A stretch of DNA of 55,570 bases from Elusimicrobia bacterium RIFOXYA2_FULL_39_19 (GTDB lineage Bacteria > Elusimicrobiota > Endomicrobiia > CG1-02-37-114 > XYA2-FULL-39-19): the NCBI GenBank assembly GCA_001800285.1, contig MGVC01000055.1:1-55570 (forward strand), given 5' to 3'. The notes under the pieces are model-generated. The model made no database searches. It was not told where the DNA came from and saw only the letters and a list, made by a program, of their open reading frames with translations. Shown here piece after piece: positions 10,815 through 20,398 of this stretch (its first letter is position 1; each line of letters begins with the position of its first letter). Position numbers and translations under genes: made by a program.

Positions 10815-10861
10815 TTATAAAAAATAGAATTGCGGCGCAAAAGCCACAGAAGGAGTTTTAG

Positions 10862-13390
10862 ATGTCCAAAGAAAAAGACAACGAAAAAGAAACCCCAAAA
10901 AGCAAGAAACCCGAACAGGAAAACCTGTTTGAACGAATTGTTCCGCGCAATATTGAAGATGAAATGAAAACTTCCTACATTGATTACGCCATGAGCGTAA
11001 TAGTAGGGCGCGCTCTTCCAGATGTACGCGACGGTTTTAAGCCGGTACACAGAAGAATATTGTTTGCCATGAAAGAAATGGGTTTAAAACATAACCAGGC
11101 TTTTAAGAAAAGCGCCAGAATTGTCGGAGAAGTGCTGGGAAAATACCATCCGCACGGTGACATGGCAGTTTATGATTCCATGGTGCGTATGGCACAGGAT
11201 TTTTCACTCCGGTACCCGTTAGTAGACGGGCAGGGTAACTTCGGTTCAGTAGACGGTGACCCGCCGGCTGCTATGCGTTATACAGAAGTACGTATTAAGA
11301 AAATATCTGATGAAATGCTTGCTGATCTGGATAAAGAAACTGTAGATTATGGCCCCAACTATGACGGTTCTCTTGAAGAACCGCTGGTACTTCCTGCAAA
11401 ATTACCTAACCTGCTGGTAAACGGCTCGAGCGGTATTGCCGTAGGTATGGCTACAAATATTCCTCCGCACAACCTCACGGAAGTAATTGACGGGCTTATA
11501 GAATACAGCACCAATCCTGACATAGAAGTAAACGACCTGCTTAAAATTATCAAAGGCCCGGATCTGCCCACCGCCGGCATTATCTGCGGAAAAGAAGGCA
11601 TAAAAGATTATTTTGAAACAGGCCGCGGATCTTTTACCACAAGAGCTAAAGCAGAAATAGAAGAAATAAAAGGCGGCAGGCAGGCAATAATTATTAACGA
11701 GCTTCCCTACCAGGTAAATAAATCCACACTGCTTGAAAACATAGCAGACCTGGTAAAAGATAAAAAAATAGACGATATCGGCGACATCCGCGACGAAAGC
11801 GACCGTGACGGCATAAGAGTTGTCATAGAAGTAAAACGTGACGGCAATGCAAACATAGTTTTAAACCAGCTGTTTAAGAAAACACAGCTTGAAACTTCTT
11901 TCGGCGTAATTATGCTTTCCCTTGTAGGCGGCCAGCCGAAAATCCTTCCCATGAAGGAAATGCTGCGCTGTTACCTGGAACACAGAAGAGAAATAATTTT
12001 AAGAAGAACCCGTTTTGACCTGGCAAAAGCGGAAGCGCGCGCGCATATTCTGGAAGGTTTGCGCATAGCCATAGACAACTTAAACAAAATTATAAAGATA
12101 ATACGTGAATCAAAAGATGTAGATATAGCCCGGGAAGCATTGATGGATGAATTTAAGCTTTCAAAAATCCAGGCGCAGGCCATTCTGGACATGAGGCTTC
12201 ACCAACTGACGGGACTGGAAAGAAAGAAACTGGAAGATGAATACCTGGAACTGATAAAGATGATAGAAAAATTCAAATCAATTCTTGCGGACCCTAAAAA
12301 AGTTACCGCAATTATTCAGACAGAACTGAAAGAAATTAAAGAAACTTACGGTGATGAACGCCGTACCAAAATACAGTCCAAAGTAGTAGAAATGGAAATT
12401 GAAGACCTGGTGCAGGAAGAAGACGTGGTTGTAACGCTTTCGCACGCAGGCTACGTTAAAAGAATGCCGGTTTCCACCTACCGTTCTCAGAGGCGCGGAG
12501 GCAGAGGAATTACAGGCATGACTACGCGCGAAGAGGATTTTGTAGAAGATATATTTATTACAAATACCCACGCTTACATGCTTTTCTTTACGGATAAGGG
12601 AAAAGTCTATACCGTCCGCGTATTTGAAATACCGGAAGGCACGCGCATTGCCAAAGGCAAGGCCATAGTAAACCTTATTCAGATTGGCGCGCAGGAAAAA
12701 GTGACCGCCGCCATTACCATAAAATCTTTTGAAGAAGAAAAAGAATCTTATCTGTTAATGTGCACCAAAGACGGGCTTGTAAAGAAAACTCTTATGGGCG
12801 ACTATTCCGATATAAGAAAAACGGGTATTATCGGAATTAAACTTAACTCCGGAGATACTTTAATAGATGTAAAACATATCCAGGAAAAAAGCGAAGCGGT
12901 AATAGCTACCAAAAAAGGCATGGCCATAAGGTTTAAAGAAGCAGATATCAGGCCTACCGCCAGAGCTACACAGGGTGTAAGAGGCGTGCGCCTGGGAAAA
13001 GAAGATGAGGTTGTGGGTATGGAAGCAGTCAGTAAATCAGACATACTGCTTACAGCCACAGAAAACGGTTTTGGTAAAAGAACGGATATTCAAAAATACA
13101 GATTACAGTCGCGTGGCGGCAAAGGCGTAAAAAATATAAAAGCCAATGACAGAAACGGTTCTGTTGTAGGCATTAAAAAAGCTAATGAAGGCGACGGCAT
13201 AATGCTTATTACTTCAAAAGGCATTACTATCCGCCTGCCGGTTGACGGCATACTTGTCAAGGGCAGAAACATCCAGGGTGTACGCCTGGTCCGCCTGGAA
13301 GACGGCGATAAACTTGCAAGCATAGCCCATATAGTAAAAGAGGAAAATGAAGAAGGCGAAGAAACAGCGGGTGAAGCCGAAAAAGTTTGA
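10862..13390 (+). CDS. gyrA: DNA gyrase subunit A
   Basis: The 842-aa product has the breakage-reunion domain with catalytic Tyr140 in AAMRYTEVR and the GyrA-box QRRGGRG near 543-549 that identifies gyrase rather than topoisomerase IV, followed by the beta-pinwheel C-terminal domain and an acidic tail (EENEEGEE). The quinolone-determining segment reads [13 protein letters not shown]: position 101, Ser83 in E. coli, is Met, while Asp105 (Asp87) is kept. AAGGAG precedes the ATG. The last 44 bases overlap the archease gene in another frame. Confidence 0.97.
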   Translation: MSKEKDNEKETPKSKKPEQENLFERIVPRNIEDEMKTSYIDYAMSVIVGRALPDVRDGFKPVHRRILFAMKEMGLKHNQAFKKSARIVGEVLGKYHPHGDMAVYDSMVRMAQDFSLRYPLVDGQGNFGSVDGDPPAAMRYTEVRIKKISDEMLADLDKETVDYGPNYDGSLEEPLVLPAKLPNLLVNGSSGIAVGMATNIPPHNLTEVIDGLIEYSTNPDIEVNDLLKIIKGPDLPTAGIICGKEGIKDYFETGRGSFTTRAKAEIEEIKGGRQAIIINELPYQVNKSTLLENIADLVKDKKIDDIGDIRDESDRDGIRVVIEVKRDGNANIVLNQLFKKTQLETSFGVIMLSLVGGQPKILPMKEMLRCYLEHRREIILRRTRFDLAKAEARAHILEGLRIAIDNLNKIIKIIRESKDVDIAREALMDEFKLSKIQAQAILDMRLHQLTGLERKKLEDEYLELIKMIEKFKSILADPKKVTAIIQTELKEIKETYGDERRTKIQSKVVEMEIEDLVQEEDVVVTLSHAGYVKRMPVSTYRSQRRGGRGITGMTTREEDFVEDIFITNTHAYMLFFTDKGKVYTVRVFEIPEGTRIAKGKAIVNLIQIGAQEKVTAAITIKSFEEEKESYLLMCTKDGLVKKTLMGDYSDIRKTGIIGIKLNSGDTLIDVKHIQEKSEAVIATKKGMAIRFKEADIRPTARATQGVRGVRLGKEDEVVGMEAVSKSDILLTATENGFGKRTDIQKYRLQSRGGKGVKNIKANDRNGSVVGIKKANEGDGIMLITSKGITIRLPVDGILVKGRNIQGVRLVRLEDGDKLASIAHIVKEENEEGEETAGEAEKV

Positions 13391-13793
13391 ACCATTTGAA
13401 CACACCGCTGATATAGGCCTGGTTGTTTACGGGCTAACGCTCAAGACCCTTTTCAAAAACTCGGCTTCAGGCATGTTTTCATTTTTGGCAGACCTTTCCA
13501 GCATAACCCCGGATAAAAAAGTGTTCATTGAAGTGCGGGGAATAGATTATGAGTCCCTGCTTATAAACTTCCTGAATGAAATGCTTTTTCAATTCAATAC
13601 GAAAAAAATAATTTTTTCAGAATTTAATATTAAACAGTTTAAAAAATATTACCTGAAAGCAGAAATTTCCGGCTGCCGCCTAAGCGAATTAAAAACCGGC
13701 CCTCACTATGAAATCAAAGCGGCAACCTACCACAATTTAAAAATATCCCGGCTAAAAAACAGTTTTGAAACACGCATCTTATTTGATATATAA
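13347..13793 (+). CDS. Archease
   Basis: The 148-aa product contains the archease signature EHTADIGL near residues 18-25 and ends in the conserved acidic terminus LFDI; both supply metal-binding aspartates in the family. Archease speeds guanylylation and turnover of the RNA ligase RtcB. No rtcB gene is in the window, so its partner must be elsewhere or absent. The start lies inside the end of gyrA (44-nt overlap), which suggests coupled translation; a shorter start is possible because the first residues are only basic. Confidence 0.85.
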   Translation: MKKAKKQRVKPKKFEPFEHTADIGLVVYGLTLKTLFKNSASGMFSFLADLSSITPDKKVFIEVRGIDYESLLINFLNEMLFQFNTKKIIFSEFNIKQFKKYYLKAEISGCRLSELKTGPHYEIKAATYHNLKISRLKNSFETRILFDI

Positions 13794-13807
13794 AACTTGC
13801 TGATTAA

Positions 13808-13872
13808 ACGAATATGGTAACTGGACTGCTACACTTCCTATCGTGTATCAGCAGTCACGAATATGGTAACTG
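13808..13872. repeat. Hairpin repeat module, copy 2, with flanking 16-bp direct repeats
   Basis: The hairpin GACTGCT-ACAC / GTGT-atc-AGCAGTC (13824-13856) is flanked on both sides by ACGAATATGGTAACTG (13808-13823 and 13857-13872). The module matches 1208-1265, and the stem pair C-G there is A-T here, with both strands changed. Confidence 0.75.
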
Positions 13873-13884
13873 CAGGCACTTTTC

Positions 13885-14658
13885 ATGAACTCAAATAACC
13901 AATTGCTAAAAATCATATTTTACGGTAACACTGCGGTTTTTTTCTTTTCTATTTTTTTGCTTGTTAATGCTGTCAGGTTGTTTATGTTAGATAAAACCAT
14001 TGATGTAAAACCCGGAGTGCAGGAAATAGAAATACAGCAGAAAGCCATAGTTGAAGAAGCGCCTAAAATAGAAGAATTACCTGTTTCTGCAGAAGTTTCT
14101 AAAACTGTAAAAGTTCCCGTAGAGGTCAAAAAAGAAGAATCGCCGGTTGTGATACAAAAACTTACGGAAAAGACAGTATTAATAGATAATTTTAATTCAG
14201 AAAACGCGAAAAACAAACTGAAATTTGAAACAGGAATGCTTCAAAGGTATAAAGGTACAATAAAATCATTTATATATAAAAGCAACCTGCCTGAAGATGA
14301 AACCCGGGAATCGGTACTAAAAATTAAGTATGACGTAAGCGGTTCAAAGAATGCTTTTGCGAGCTATTTTTCACTACTTGAAAATGTGGATATAAGCAAA
14401 TACAAAAAAATCACATTTTATGTCAGGGGAGACAATGGAGCAGAAACATTTTTAATTGTAGTAGATGACGGTAAAAAAAAGGGAAAACTGATGATGTTTG
14501 CTTCCAGACAGTGGAGAAAAGTAGAAGTACCGTTTGAAAAACTCAACAACAAAATAAATTTGAAACATATAAAAGGCGGTATAGCCTTTGTTTTTGAAAA
14601 ATCAAGCAGCAATGTTGCAGAAAGTGCAATTTATGTCGATGATATAATAATGGAATAA
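13885..14658 (+). CDS. Membrane-anchored protein with a carbohydrate-binding-like domain, unknown function
   Basis: The 257-aa product has an N-terminal hydrophobic anchor (about residues 10-30), a low-complexity Glu/Val/Pro-rich spacer (about 38-95), and a C-terminal globular domain starting VLIDNFNSENAKNKL. Its ISKYKKITFYVRGDNGAETFLI and AIYVDDIIME segments resemble jelly-roll domains of the CBM11/CIA30 type, where such words mark the core strands. This is a fold-level resemblance from memory. It probably faces the periplasm. The next gene also encodes an anchored protein and lies 11 bp downstream. Confidence 0.6.
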   Translation: MNSNNQLLKIIFYGNTAVFFFSIFLLVNAVRLFMLDKTIDVKPGVQEIEIQQKAIVEEAPKIEELPVSAEVSKTVKVPVEVKKEESPVVIQKLTEKTVLIDNFNSENAKNKLKFETGMLQRYKGTIKSFIYKSNLPEDETRESVLKIKYDVSGSKNAFASYFSLLENVDISKYKKITFYVRGDNGAETFLIVVDDGKKKGKLMMFASRQWRKVEVPFEKLNNKINLKHIKGGIAFVFEKSSSNVAESAIYVDDIIME

Positions 14659-14669
14659 CAGGAAAACAA

Positions 14670-15461
14670 TTGTCCATACCATTACAGCTGATAATTACAA
14701 ATATATTAGTCATAGCTATGAGTGTTTTTGTATTTTTGCTGATAAACAGGCTGAAAAATCAGGGAGAAGCCCTGCCGGGAGCAGTAAACGAAGACAAAAA
14801 TAACGCGGAAAATATAAGAAAACTGCAGAGCAGAATAGATACCTTTGAAGGAAAAGTAAAAGAGATGTCTTTAAAAGACAACGTGGTATCTTATGATATG
14901 GTGATGGAAATAAAAAGAGACGTAAACACATTTTCAGATAAAGCGGACGAACTGAATAAAAAGCTTGTTAAACTGGAAACTGCAAAAAGCCCGGCCGGAT
15001 TACCTAACGAAAAGGATTTTAAAAAAGAAATAGAGAATGCAAACAATAAAACCATGGATTTTATAGAAGAAAATATACGTGACCTGAATAAAAAACTTGA
15101 AGCCTTCAGCAAAGAAAACAAAACAGTACAGGATGTGCCGGACCTAGAGGTTCTTATTAACCCCTTGAAAGAGAACATTCTCAATCAAAACAAAGATTTG
15201 AAATCATACGTCCTCAATCAATTGGATGAGATAAAATTTTCAATAAAAAATACCGAAAAACTTCAATTAACATATGAAAAACAAAATACGGTAATCAATA
15301 ATTTAAAAATCCTGCTGGGGGAGTTACAGCAGAAGTATGACAATAATATCAGGAAACTGGAAAAACGCGAAGATGCTGATGAAAAAACCATAGATTTTCT
15401 TGAAGGTAACCTGCAGGAACTTGCAAAAGAAGTGGAACAGATTAAAAAGGCAATAAGATAA
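14670..15461 (+). CDS. Membrane-anchored coiled-coil protein, unknown function
   Basis: A TTG start at 14670 follows the previous stop by 11 bases. The 263-aa product has one hydrophobic anchor (about residues 5-26) followed by a long charged helical region rich in Lys, Glu, Asn and Leu with heptad-like spacing to the C-terminus (ENLQELAKEVEQIKKAIR-type ending). A signal-anchor plus coiled coil suggests a structural or scaffolding role at the inner membrane, but no family is recognised. It is probably co-transcribed with the preceding gene. Confidence 0.6.
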   Translation: MSIPLQLIITNILVIAMSVFVFLLINRLKNQGEALPGAVNEDKNNAENIRKLQSRIDTFEGKVKEMSLKDNVVSYDMVMEIKRDVNTFSDKADELNKKLVKLETAKSPAGLPNEKDFKKEIENANNKTMDFIEENIRDLNKKLEAFSKENKTVQDVPDLEVLINPLKENILNQNKDLKSYVLNQLDEIKFSIKNTEKLQLTYEKQNTVINNLKILLGELQQKYDNNIRKLEKREDADEKTIDFLEGNLQELAKEVEQIKKAIR

Positions 15462-15502
15462 ATTTTTCCCGGCCCTGCGCCGCGGACTAAACAGGAGGAA
15501 GT

Positions 15503-16864
15503 ATGTCATCCAACAAAATTATTTTATCAGAAAGCGAGATGCCTAACGCGTGGTACAACATTATTCCGGATTTACCGTCACCCATGACACCGTATCTTAA
15601 ACCGGACGGTTCAATTATAGGGCCTGCGGATTTAGCACCCCTATTTCCTATGGAACTTATAAAACAGGAAGTCAGCCCCGAGAGATGGATTGAAATTCCT
15701 GACGAAGTAAAAGAAATCATAAGAATCTGGAGGCCCTCTCCGCTTCATCGTGCTTTTAACCTGGAAAAGGAACTTAAAACCCCGGCAAGAATATATTTTA
15801 AAAACGAAGGAGTATCTCCTTCCGGAAGCCATAAAACAAACACAGCCGTAGCCCAGGCCTATTATAATAAGAAGGAAGGTGTAACCCGCATTGCTACAGA
15901 AACTGGCGCGGGCCAGTGGGGCAGCGCGCTGTCATACGCCTGCAAACACTTCGGGCTTGAATGTACGGTATATATGGTAAAAGTTTCCTACGAACAGAAG
16001 CCCTACAGAAGAATTCTTATGGAAACTTTCGGCGCCAAGGTACATCCGTCACCGACAAAACTTACAAAAGTCGGCCGTGAAATTCTAAAAAATGACCCTG
16101 ACTGTACAGGGTCTCTCGGCATAGCTATATCAGAAGCAGTAGAAGATGCCGCCACTCACGATGATACAAAGTATTCACTGGGTAGTGTATTAAACCACGT
16201 AATACTTCATCAGACCATAATGGGCCTGGAACTGAAAAAACAGCTGCAAATTGCCGGCGAAAAACCGGATATGATAATTGCCTGCGTAGGCGGAGGCAGT
16301 AACTTCGGCGGGTTTACCTTCCCGTTTGTCGCAGAAAAACTCAAAGGGTCTAACATCCGGCTTATTGCCGTTGAACCTACATCCTGCCCGTCCTTAACCA
16401 AAGGCCAGTATAGGTATGATTATGGCGACACCGGTAAAATGGCTCCGATAGCAAAGATGTATACTTTAGGCCATGACTTTGTACCACCCGGAATTCATGC
16501 AGGCGGTTTAAGATACCACGGCGCCTCGCCTCTGGTAAGCATGCTTAAAGATAAAAAGGTTATTGAAGCTATTTCCTATCCACAGAATCCGTGCTTTGAA
16601 GCGGCAGTGCTTTTTGCCAGAACGGAAGGATTTTTACCTGCACCGGAAACATCGCACGCTATTAAAGCTGCCATTGATGAAGCTATTAAGTGCGCAAAAA
16701 CAAAAGAAGAAAAATGTATTGTTATAGGTTTCAGCGGGCACGGTCATTTTGACCTTACGGCTTATGAAAGATTTTTAAGCGGAAAATTGGAAGATTATGA
16801 ATACCCGGAATCCAAAATAGAAAAAGCTCTTAAAAATCTGCCAAATATAGAACCAAAAATGTGA
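15503..16864 (+). CDS. trpB: Tryptophan synthase beta chain, TrpB2 type
   Basis: The 453-aa product is a PLP enzyme with the Schiff-base lysine in SGSHKTNTA (near 108-116), the phosphate-binding glycines GGGSNFGG (near 256) and [14 protein letters not shown]. The extended N-terminus ([16 protein letters not shown]) and the length identify the TrpB2 subgroup rather than classical TrpB1. TrpB2 condenses indole and serine to tryptophan, and some members act without TrpA. No trpA or other trp gene is nearby. A strong AGGAGGAAGT site precedes the ATG. Confidence 0.9.
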   Translation: MSSNKIILSESEMPNAWYNIIPDLPSPMTPYLKPDGSIIGPADLAPLFPMELIKQEVSPERWIEIPDEVKEIIRIWRPSPLHRAFNLEKELKTPARIYFKNEGVSPSGSHKTNTAVAQAYYNKKEGVTRIATETGAGQWGSALSYACKHFGLECTVYMVKVSYEQKPYRRILMETFGAKVHPSPTKLTKVGREILKNDPDCTGSLGIAISEAVEDAATHDDTKYSLGSVLNHVILHQTIMGLELKKQLQIAGEKPDMIIACVGGGSNFGGFTFPFVAEKLKGSNIRLIAVEPTSCPSLTKGQYRYDYGDTGKMAPIAKMYTLGHDFVPPGIHAGGLRYHGASPLVSMLKDKKVIEAISYPQNPCFEAAVLFARTEGFLPAPETSHAIKAAIDEAIKCAKTKEEKCIVIGFSGHGHFDLTAYERFLSGKLEDYEYPESKIEKALKNLPNIEPKM

Positions 16865-16997
16865 AGCACTATAATATCTGCTTCATCTTCGGAGAAACCC
16901 GCCGAAGCACATCCCCCGGCGCTAACCGTCCGCCAATGATTTGTGGCGGACAGCTCTTTGAAGGATACCCTGCAACGCATTCAGCGAAGGCGGGTAG
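16865..16997. repeat. Hairpin-bearing gap between trpB and nnrE
   Basis: Contains a perfect 8-bp stem GTCCGCCA (16928-16935) / TGGCGGAC (16944-16951) and GC-rich words such as AGCGAAGGCGGGTAG just before the nnrE start. The composition is richer in GC than most gaps here and looks repeat-derived. Confidence 0.5.
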
Positions 16998-17833
16998 ATG
17001 AAAGCAGTATCAGTAGCGCAAATGCGCGAAATTGACCGCAGAACCATTGACGATTTTGGAATTCCTTCAATGATTCTGATGGAAAATGCCGGAAGAATTA
17101 CCGCTGAAACAATTATTAAGTATTTCAACACCCTCCGCGGAAATCCACGGTTATCCAGTTTTTTCCTTTTATTGAATGATACTGGATACCTACCCGGTAA
17201 AGCCGTGGATGAATAGCGTTCGTCCGCTTCGGGTATTTCAGCGTAGAGCTTGTTCCTGCGCTGTAGGTAAGGCTTGAATCCACGCCTTCACAGGCGTGGA
17301 GCTTCAAAAAGATAAAACATGCAGGAATAATCTGTGGAAGCGGTAATAACGGCGGCGACGGTTTTGTAGCAGCCAGATATTTGATACAAAAAGGCATTAA
17401 AGTAACGGTAATAACACTTAAAGCCGAAGAGGAATTACCACCGGATTGTGCAAAAAACCTGAAAATATTAAAAAAATTTTTTAATACGTATTTTTTTAGG
17501 TTTATTAATATTTACCCGGCGAATTTTTTAGATAAACTTAATAATTGTGATTTGCTCATTGATGCTTTATTAGGAACCGGTTTCCGCGGCAACGTAAAAA
17601 CCAGCATTAAAGATATAATAAACCGTATAAATGATTCTAAAAAACCTGTTCTATCAATTGATATACCTTCGGGTTTAAACGGCAACACAGGAAAACCAGG
17701 CAAAACAGCAGTCAAAGCAAAAATTACAGTTGCCATAGGCTGCCTGAAGAAAGGGTTTCTCAAACCCAGCGCAAAGCAGTACACGGGTAAAATAATTGTC
17801 GCAGATATAGGGCTTATTGATTATGGGAAATGA
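16998..17833 (+). pseudogene. nnrE: NAD(P)H-hydrate epimerase, interrupted by a 179-nt insertion
   Basis: The N-terminal 42 codons (MKAVSVAQMREIDRRTIDDF...MENAGRITAETIIKYF) and the downstream part (KHAGIICGSGNNGGDGFVAARYLI to VADIGLIDYGK) are the two halves of a YjeF_N/NnrE protein, which epimerises damaged NAD(P)H hydrates. Between them, 17129-17307 breaks the frame and adds stops. Removing exactly that interval joins the halves in frame as KYF-KK-IKHAG. Only the epimerase domain is present, with no fused NnrD dehydratase. As sequenced, a full-length enzyme cannot be made unless the insertion is removed from the RNA. Confidence 0.85.
17129..17307. mobile_element. 179-nt hairpin-rich MITE-like insertion in nnrE
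   Basis: Flanked by TTCAA at 17124-17128 and again at 17303-17307, consistent with a 5-bp target duplication. Inside are a nested stem ATCCACGG (17143-17150) / CCGTGGAT (17203-17210) enclosing TATCCAGT (17152-17159) / ACTGGATA (17181-17188), and a terminal hairpin TCCACGCC (17279-17286) / GGCGTGGA (17293-17300). The ends show only a weak CTCC/GGAG inverted match, and there is no transposase. It is non-coding and would need a transposase supplied in trans. Confidence 0.65.
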
Positions 17834-18452
17834 AGACGAAATAAAAGATGCTCAGGAGAGGTTAAGGTTTTTTTGGATTAACCGTTTTGCTAAAACCACC
17901 GCAGTGGAAATAATAACCGGTGGTTTTTTTGCAGGCATATTAATGGGAATAATAGGGTTGCTTGTCTTTGTTCTTATGCTTATGGGAGGGGCGTTGCTGC
18001 AGTTAAATATGATGGCTACCGGCTTTATTCAACCTAATTCTATTGGTGAAAGCCAGGGCCTGCCGGAAATGCTTCAATTAATCAAAACGCTTTTTATATC
18101 AGGCCTTCCGGTATTTATAGTTATAGGAATACTTGGTGTAGTTTCTGCTAAATGCAGGCAGCTGGCAGATAAAAGCAATGTTTCTTTAATATTTTTGGGC
18201 GGATTAGTTGAGTTGCACTATGATCAGTTGGTTTTTATTTTGGGTTTTTTAATAGCTTTTATTATAATGTTTATAAAATATTCCGGTGAAAATACCGCTG
18301 TTGTATTTACGTTTTCCTCTACAGGTAATGAATACTCATTTTGGATGTTAGCTTTAACATATATTATAGTATCAGTTTTTCTTGGCATGATATTACATAC
18401 CTTTTGGTTGAACTGCTACAAGTTTATCCTTTCTATCGTACCAAAAAAATAA
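17823..18452 (+). CDS. Integral membrane protein, unknown function
   Basis: About 209 residues from the ATG at 17823 (a TTG two codons upstream is possible). The start overlaps the end of nnrE by 11 bases. After a charged N-terminus (MGNEDEIKDAQERLRFFW) there are about five hydrophobic segments, such as GFFAGILMGIIGLLVFVLML and LVFILGFLIAFIIMFI. No catalytic motif or family is recognised. Translational coupling to nnrE may matter, since that gene is now interrupted. Confidence 0.6.
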   Translation: MGNEDEIKDAQERLRFFWINRFAKTTAVEIITGGFFAGILMGIIGLLVFVLMLMGGALLQLNMMATGFIQPNSIGESQGLPEMLQLIKTLFISGLPVFIVIGILGVVSAKCRQLADKSNVSLIFLGGLVELHYDQLVFILGFLIAFIIMFIKYSGENTAVVFTFSSTGNEYSFWMLALTYIIVSVFLGMILHTFWLNCYKFILSIVPKK

Positions 18453-18473
18453 CATACAGCTAAACAATTCGAT

Positions 18474-19166
18474 TTACAAGGTAATCAGGGAAAGAAGCCT
18501 GCGGTCTTTTTCATTTTTCCGGTAGGAAAAAAAGCTGTCATTATTGTGAAAAGTGCAAAAACCTTCAGTTTTTACAGCGGAATCAATTGATGCGCCGGCT
18601 ACGCCGGCACAGATAAGGCGCAATTCTATTTCATTATTCATATTTAAATAACCATTCTTATAATTTTCAGGAAAACTTTCTTGAAACTCACTGCCTACCT
18701 GGTAGCATTTGTCACAAATATGGGGCCCGATACCAGCAATAATGTTTAAAGGCGAAATATCGAAGTCTTTTTTAAATATTTCAATACCCGCTTCAACAAT
18801 ACCTGCCTTTATGCCTTTCCAGCCCGCATGAAGCACGCCAATAACCATATTATTTTTATCTGCAAGAAATACCGGTACGCAGTCAGCGGTAAAAACACCC
18901 AAAGACACGCCTTTTACTAGGGTTATAAACCCGTCATAACCATCATACCTAGCAGCTTCATTTTTTGAAGATATAATTTTTATTATATTTTCGTGTATTT
19001 GTTTTGATGAAGCAAAAGTATTGTAAGTCAGGTTATTAGACAGGAATAATTCTTTTTTTGTTGAATCTTCAGTAGTATTACCGGTTTGTCTTGTTGTTGT
19101 GAAGTGTTTTACTCCGTGTTTAGAAAGAAGGGTGCTTACTGCCAGGCTGTTTTTTATTTGCCACAT
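18474..19166 (-). CDS. pgeF: PgeF/YfiH family polyphenol oxidase-like protein (laccase domain)
   Basis: The 230-aa product carries the family's metal or active-site motifs: TADCVPVFLAD, HAGWKGIKAGIV and GIGPHICDKCYQVG. Family members act as purine nucleoside phosphorylases/deaminases, and PgeF in E. coli is linked to peptidoglycan editing; the function here is inferred from family membership. It starts the long minus-strand section and converges with the preceding + strand gene with only 21 bp between stops. Confidence 0.9.
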   Translation of the reverse strand: MWQIKNSLAVSTLLSKHGVKHFTTTRQTGNTTEDSTKKELFLSNNLTYNTFASSKQIHENIIKIISSKNEAARYDGYDGFITLVKGVSLGVFTADCVPVFLADKNNMVIGVLHAGWKGIKAGIVEAGIEIFKKDFDISPLNIIAGIGPHICDKCYQVGSEFQESFPENYKNGYLNMNNEIELRLICAGVAGASIDSAVKTEGFCTFHNNDSFFSYRKNEKDRRLLSLITL

Positions 19167-19194
19167 AATGTTAATTGTAAACTCGGAACTAAAA

Positions 19195-19233
19195 TGGTGA
19201 TTAGTTGTTAGTGGTTAAGTGGTTAGTAAAGAT
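19195..19233 (+). repeat. Degenerate GTGATTAG/GTGGTTAA word array, single arm
   Basis: The stretch GTGATTAGTTGTTAGTGG followed by TTAAGTGGTTAG uses the same vocabulary as the hairpins near dnaN, gyrB and ispD, but I see no complementary arm. Confidence 0.6.
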
Positions 19234-19263
19234 CCTTATATACAATAAAGCTAAAAATATAAG

Positions 19264-20385
19264 TTATTTATTAGGCATGTCAAAACGTTCCAGCGTAAAA
19301 CTGGTAGCGGACTCTACAGAGGTTTCTATGCCGCGCACTGCCATCATAAGTTCTTCTGCACTAGTGGCAGCTGCCAGGCCGTCTTCCAATTTTATCTTGC
19401 CGTCCTGGTAAAGTTTTAATATTGCCTGGTCAAAGGATTGCATACCGTAGTACTGGCCCTGTTTGATAACACTTCTTAATTCCACCTGATTATTTTCTTC
19501 AATATATTTTTTTACCAGTGAAGTAGCAGCCAGCACTTCTACGGCAGGAATCTGGCCCTGTCCGTTAGCTCTGGGTATAAGCCGCTGGGATACTATTCCT
19601 TTCAGTGTATCGGCAAACTGGTAGCGGATTTGCGCCTGTTGGTGCGGAGGAAACATATCAACAACCCTGCTTACGGTCTGAATAGTATCGATAGTATGTA
19701 TTGTTGACAAAACAAAATGCCCTAATTGAGCGGCAGTAATGGCAGCCGCCATAGTTTCCAGATCACGCATTTCTCCGATAAGCACTACATCCGGGTCCTG
19801 ACGTACTACATGTCTTAAGGCTTCCGGATAGCTGGTGGTATCAATATTAAGTTCTCTCTGGCTGATTATGGATTTTTTATCTTTGTGCAGAAATTCTATA
19901 GGGTCTTCTATAGTAATAACATGGCTTTTAAAATTTGTATTAATATGGTCAATCATAGCCGCCAGCGTAGAAGATTTTCCGCATCCCGTAGGGCCTGTTA
20001 CCAGCACAAGTCCGCGGTCATTTTCTGCAAGTTTCTTAATTGATATCGGCAGGCTAAGTGCCTCGATGGAAGGAACTTCAAGCGGTACATGCCTTATGGC
20101 GGCATTTACGTCTCCGCGTTGTTTAAAAACATTAAGCCTGAACCGGCCTTTGTTTTCTATGGTTAAACCCAGGTCACATTCATGTTTTGAGTAAAACGTC
20201 CGGCGCTGATCTTCGTTCATGTAGCCTAAAATCATTTCTTCTATTTCACTGCTCTGCGGGATTTCCATGTTTTCCATGGCATGCAAATCACCGTTTATTC
20301 TCAGATAAGCTTTTGTATTTGAACGGATGTGCATATCAGAAGCTTTTTTTGACAGCATTTCATCAAAAAGGCTTAGAAGATTCAT
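19264..20385 (-). CDS. pilT: Type IV pilus retraction ATPase PilT
   Basis: About 373 aa from ATG at 20385, chosen because GAGG lies 8 bases upstream; a GTG three codons earlier has no space for a site. Walker A GPTGCGKSS is at 131-139, the Asp-box/His-box region reads IEDPIEFLH and IGEMRDLETM, and the PilT-specific C-terminal motif appears as AVRGIETS. PilT hexamers drive pilus retraction and twitching. No other pilus gene is in the window. It lies 13 bp after ftsZ. Confidence 0.95.
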   Translation of the reverse strand: MNLLSLFDEMLSKKASDMHIRSNTKAYLRINGDLHAMENMEIPQSSEIEEMILGYMNEDQRRTFYSKHECDLGLTIENKGRFRLNVFKQRGDVNAAIRHVPLEVPSIEALSLPISIKKLAENDRGLVLVTGPTGCGKSSTLAAMIDHINTNFKSHVITIEDPIEFLHKDKKSIISQRELNIDTTSYPEALRHVVRQDPDVVLIGEMRDLETMAAAITAAQLGHFVLSTIHTIDTIQTVSRVVDMFPPHQQAQIRYQFADTLKGIVSQRLIPRANGQGQIPAVEVLAATSLVKKYIEENNQVELRSVIKQGQYYGMQSFDQAILKLYQDGKIKLEDGLAAATSAEELMMAVRGIETSVESATSFTLERFDMPNK

Positions 20386-20398
20386 AGGTTGCACCTCA

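Noticed and set aside
17129-17307. Self-splicing intron as the explanation for the nnrE interruption
   Set aside because: At 179 nt it is shorter than known self-splicing introns, and the flanking 5-bp duplication favours transposition.
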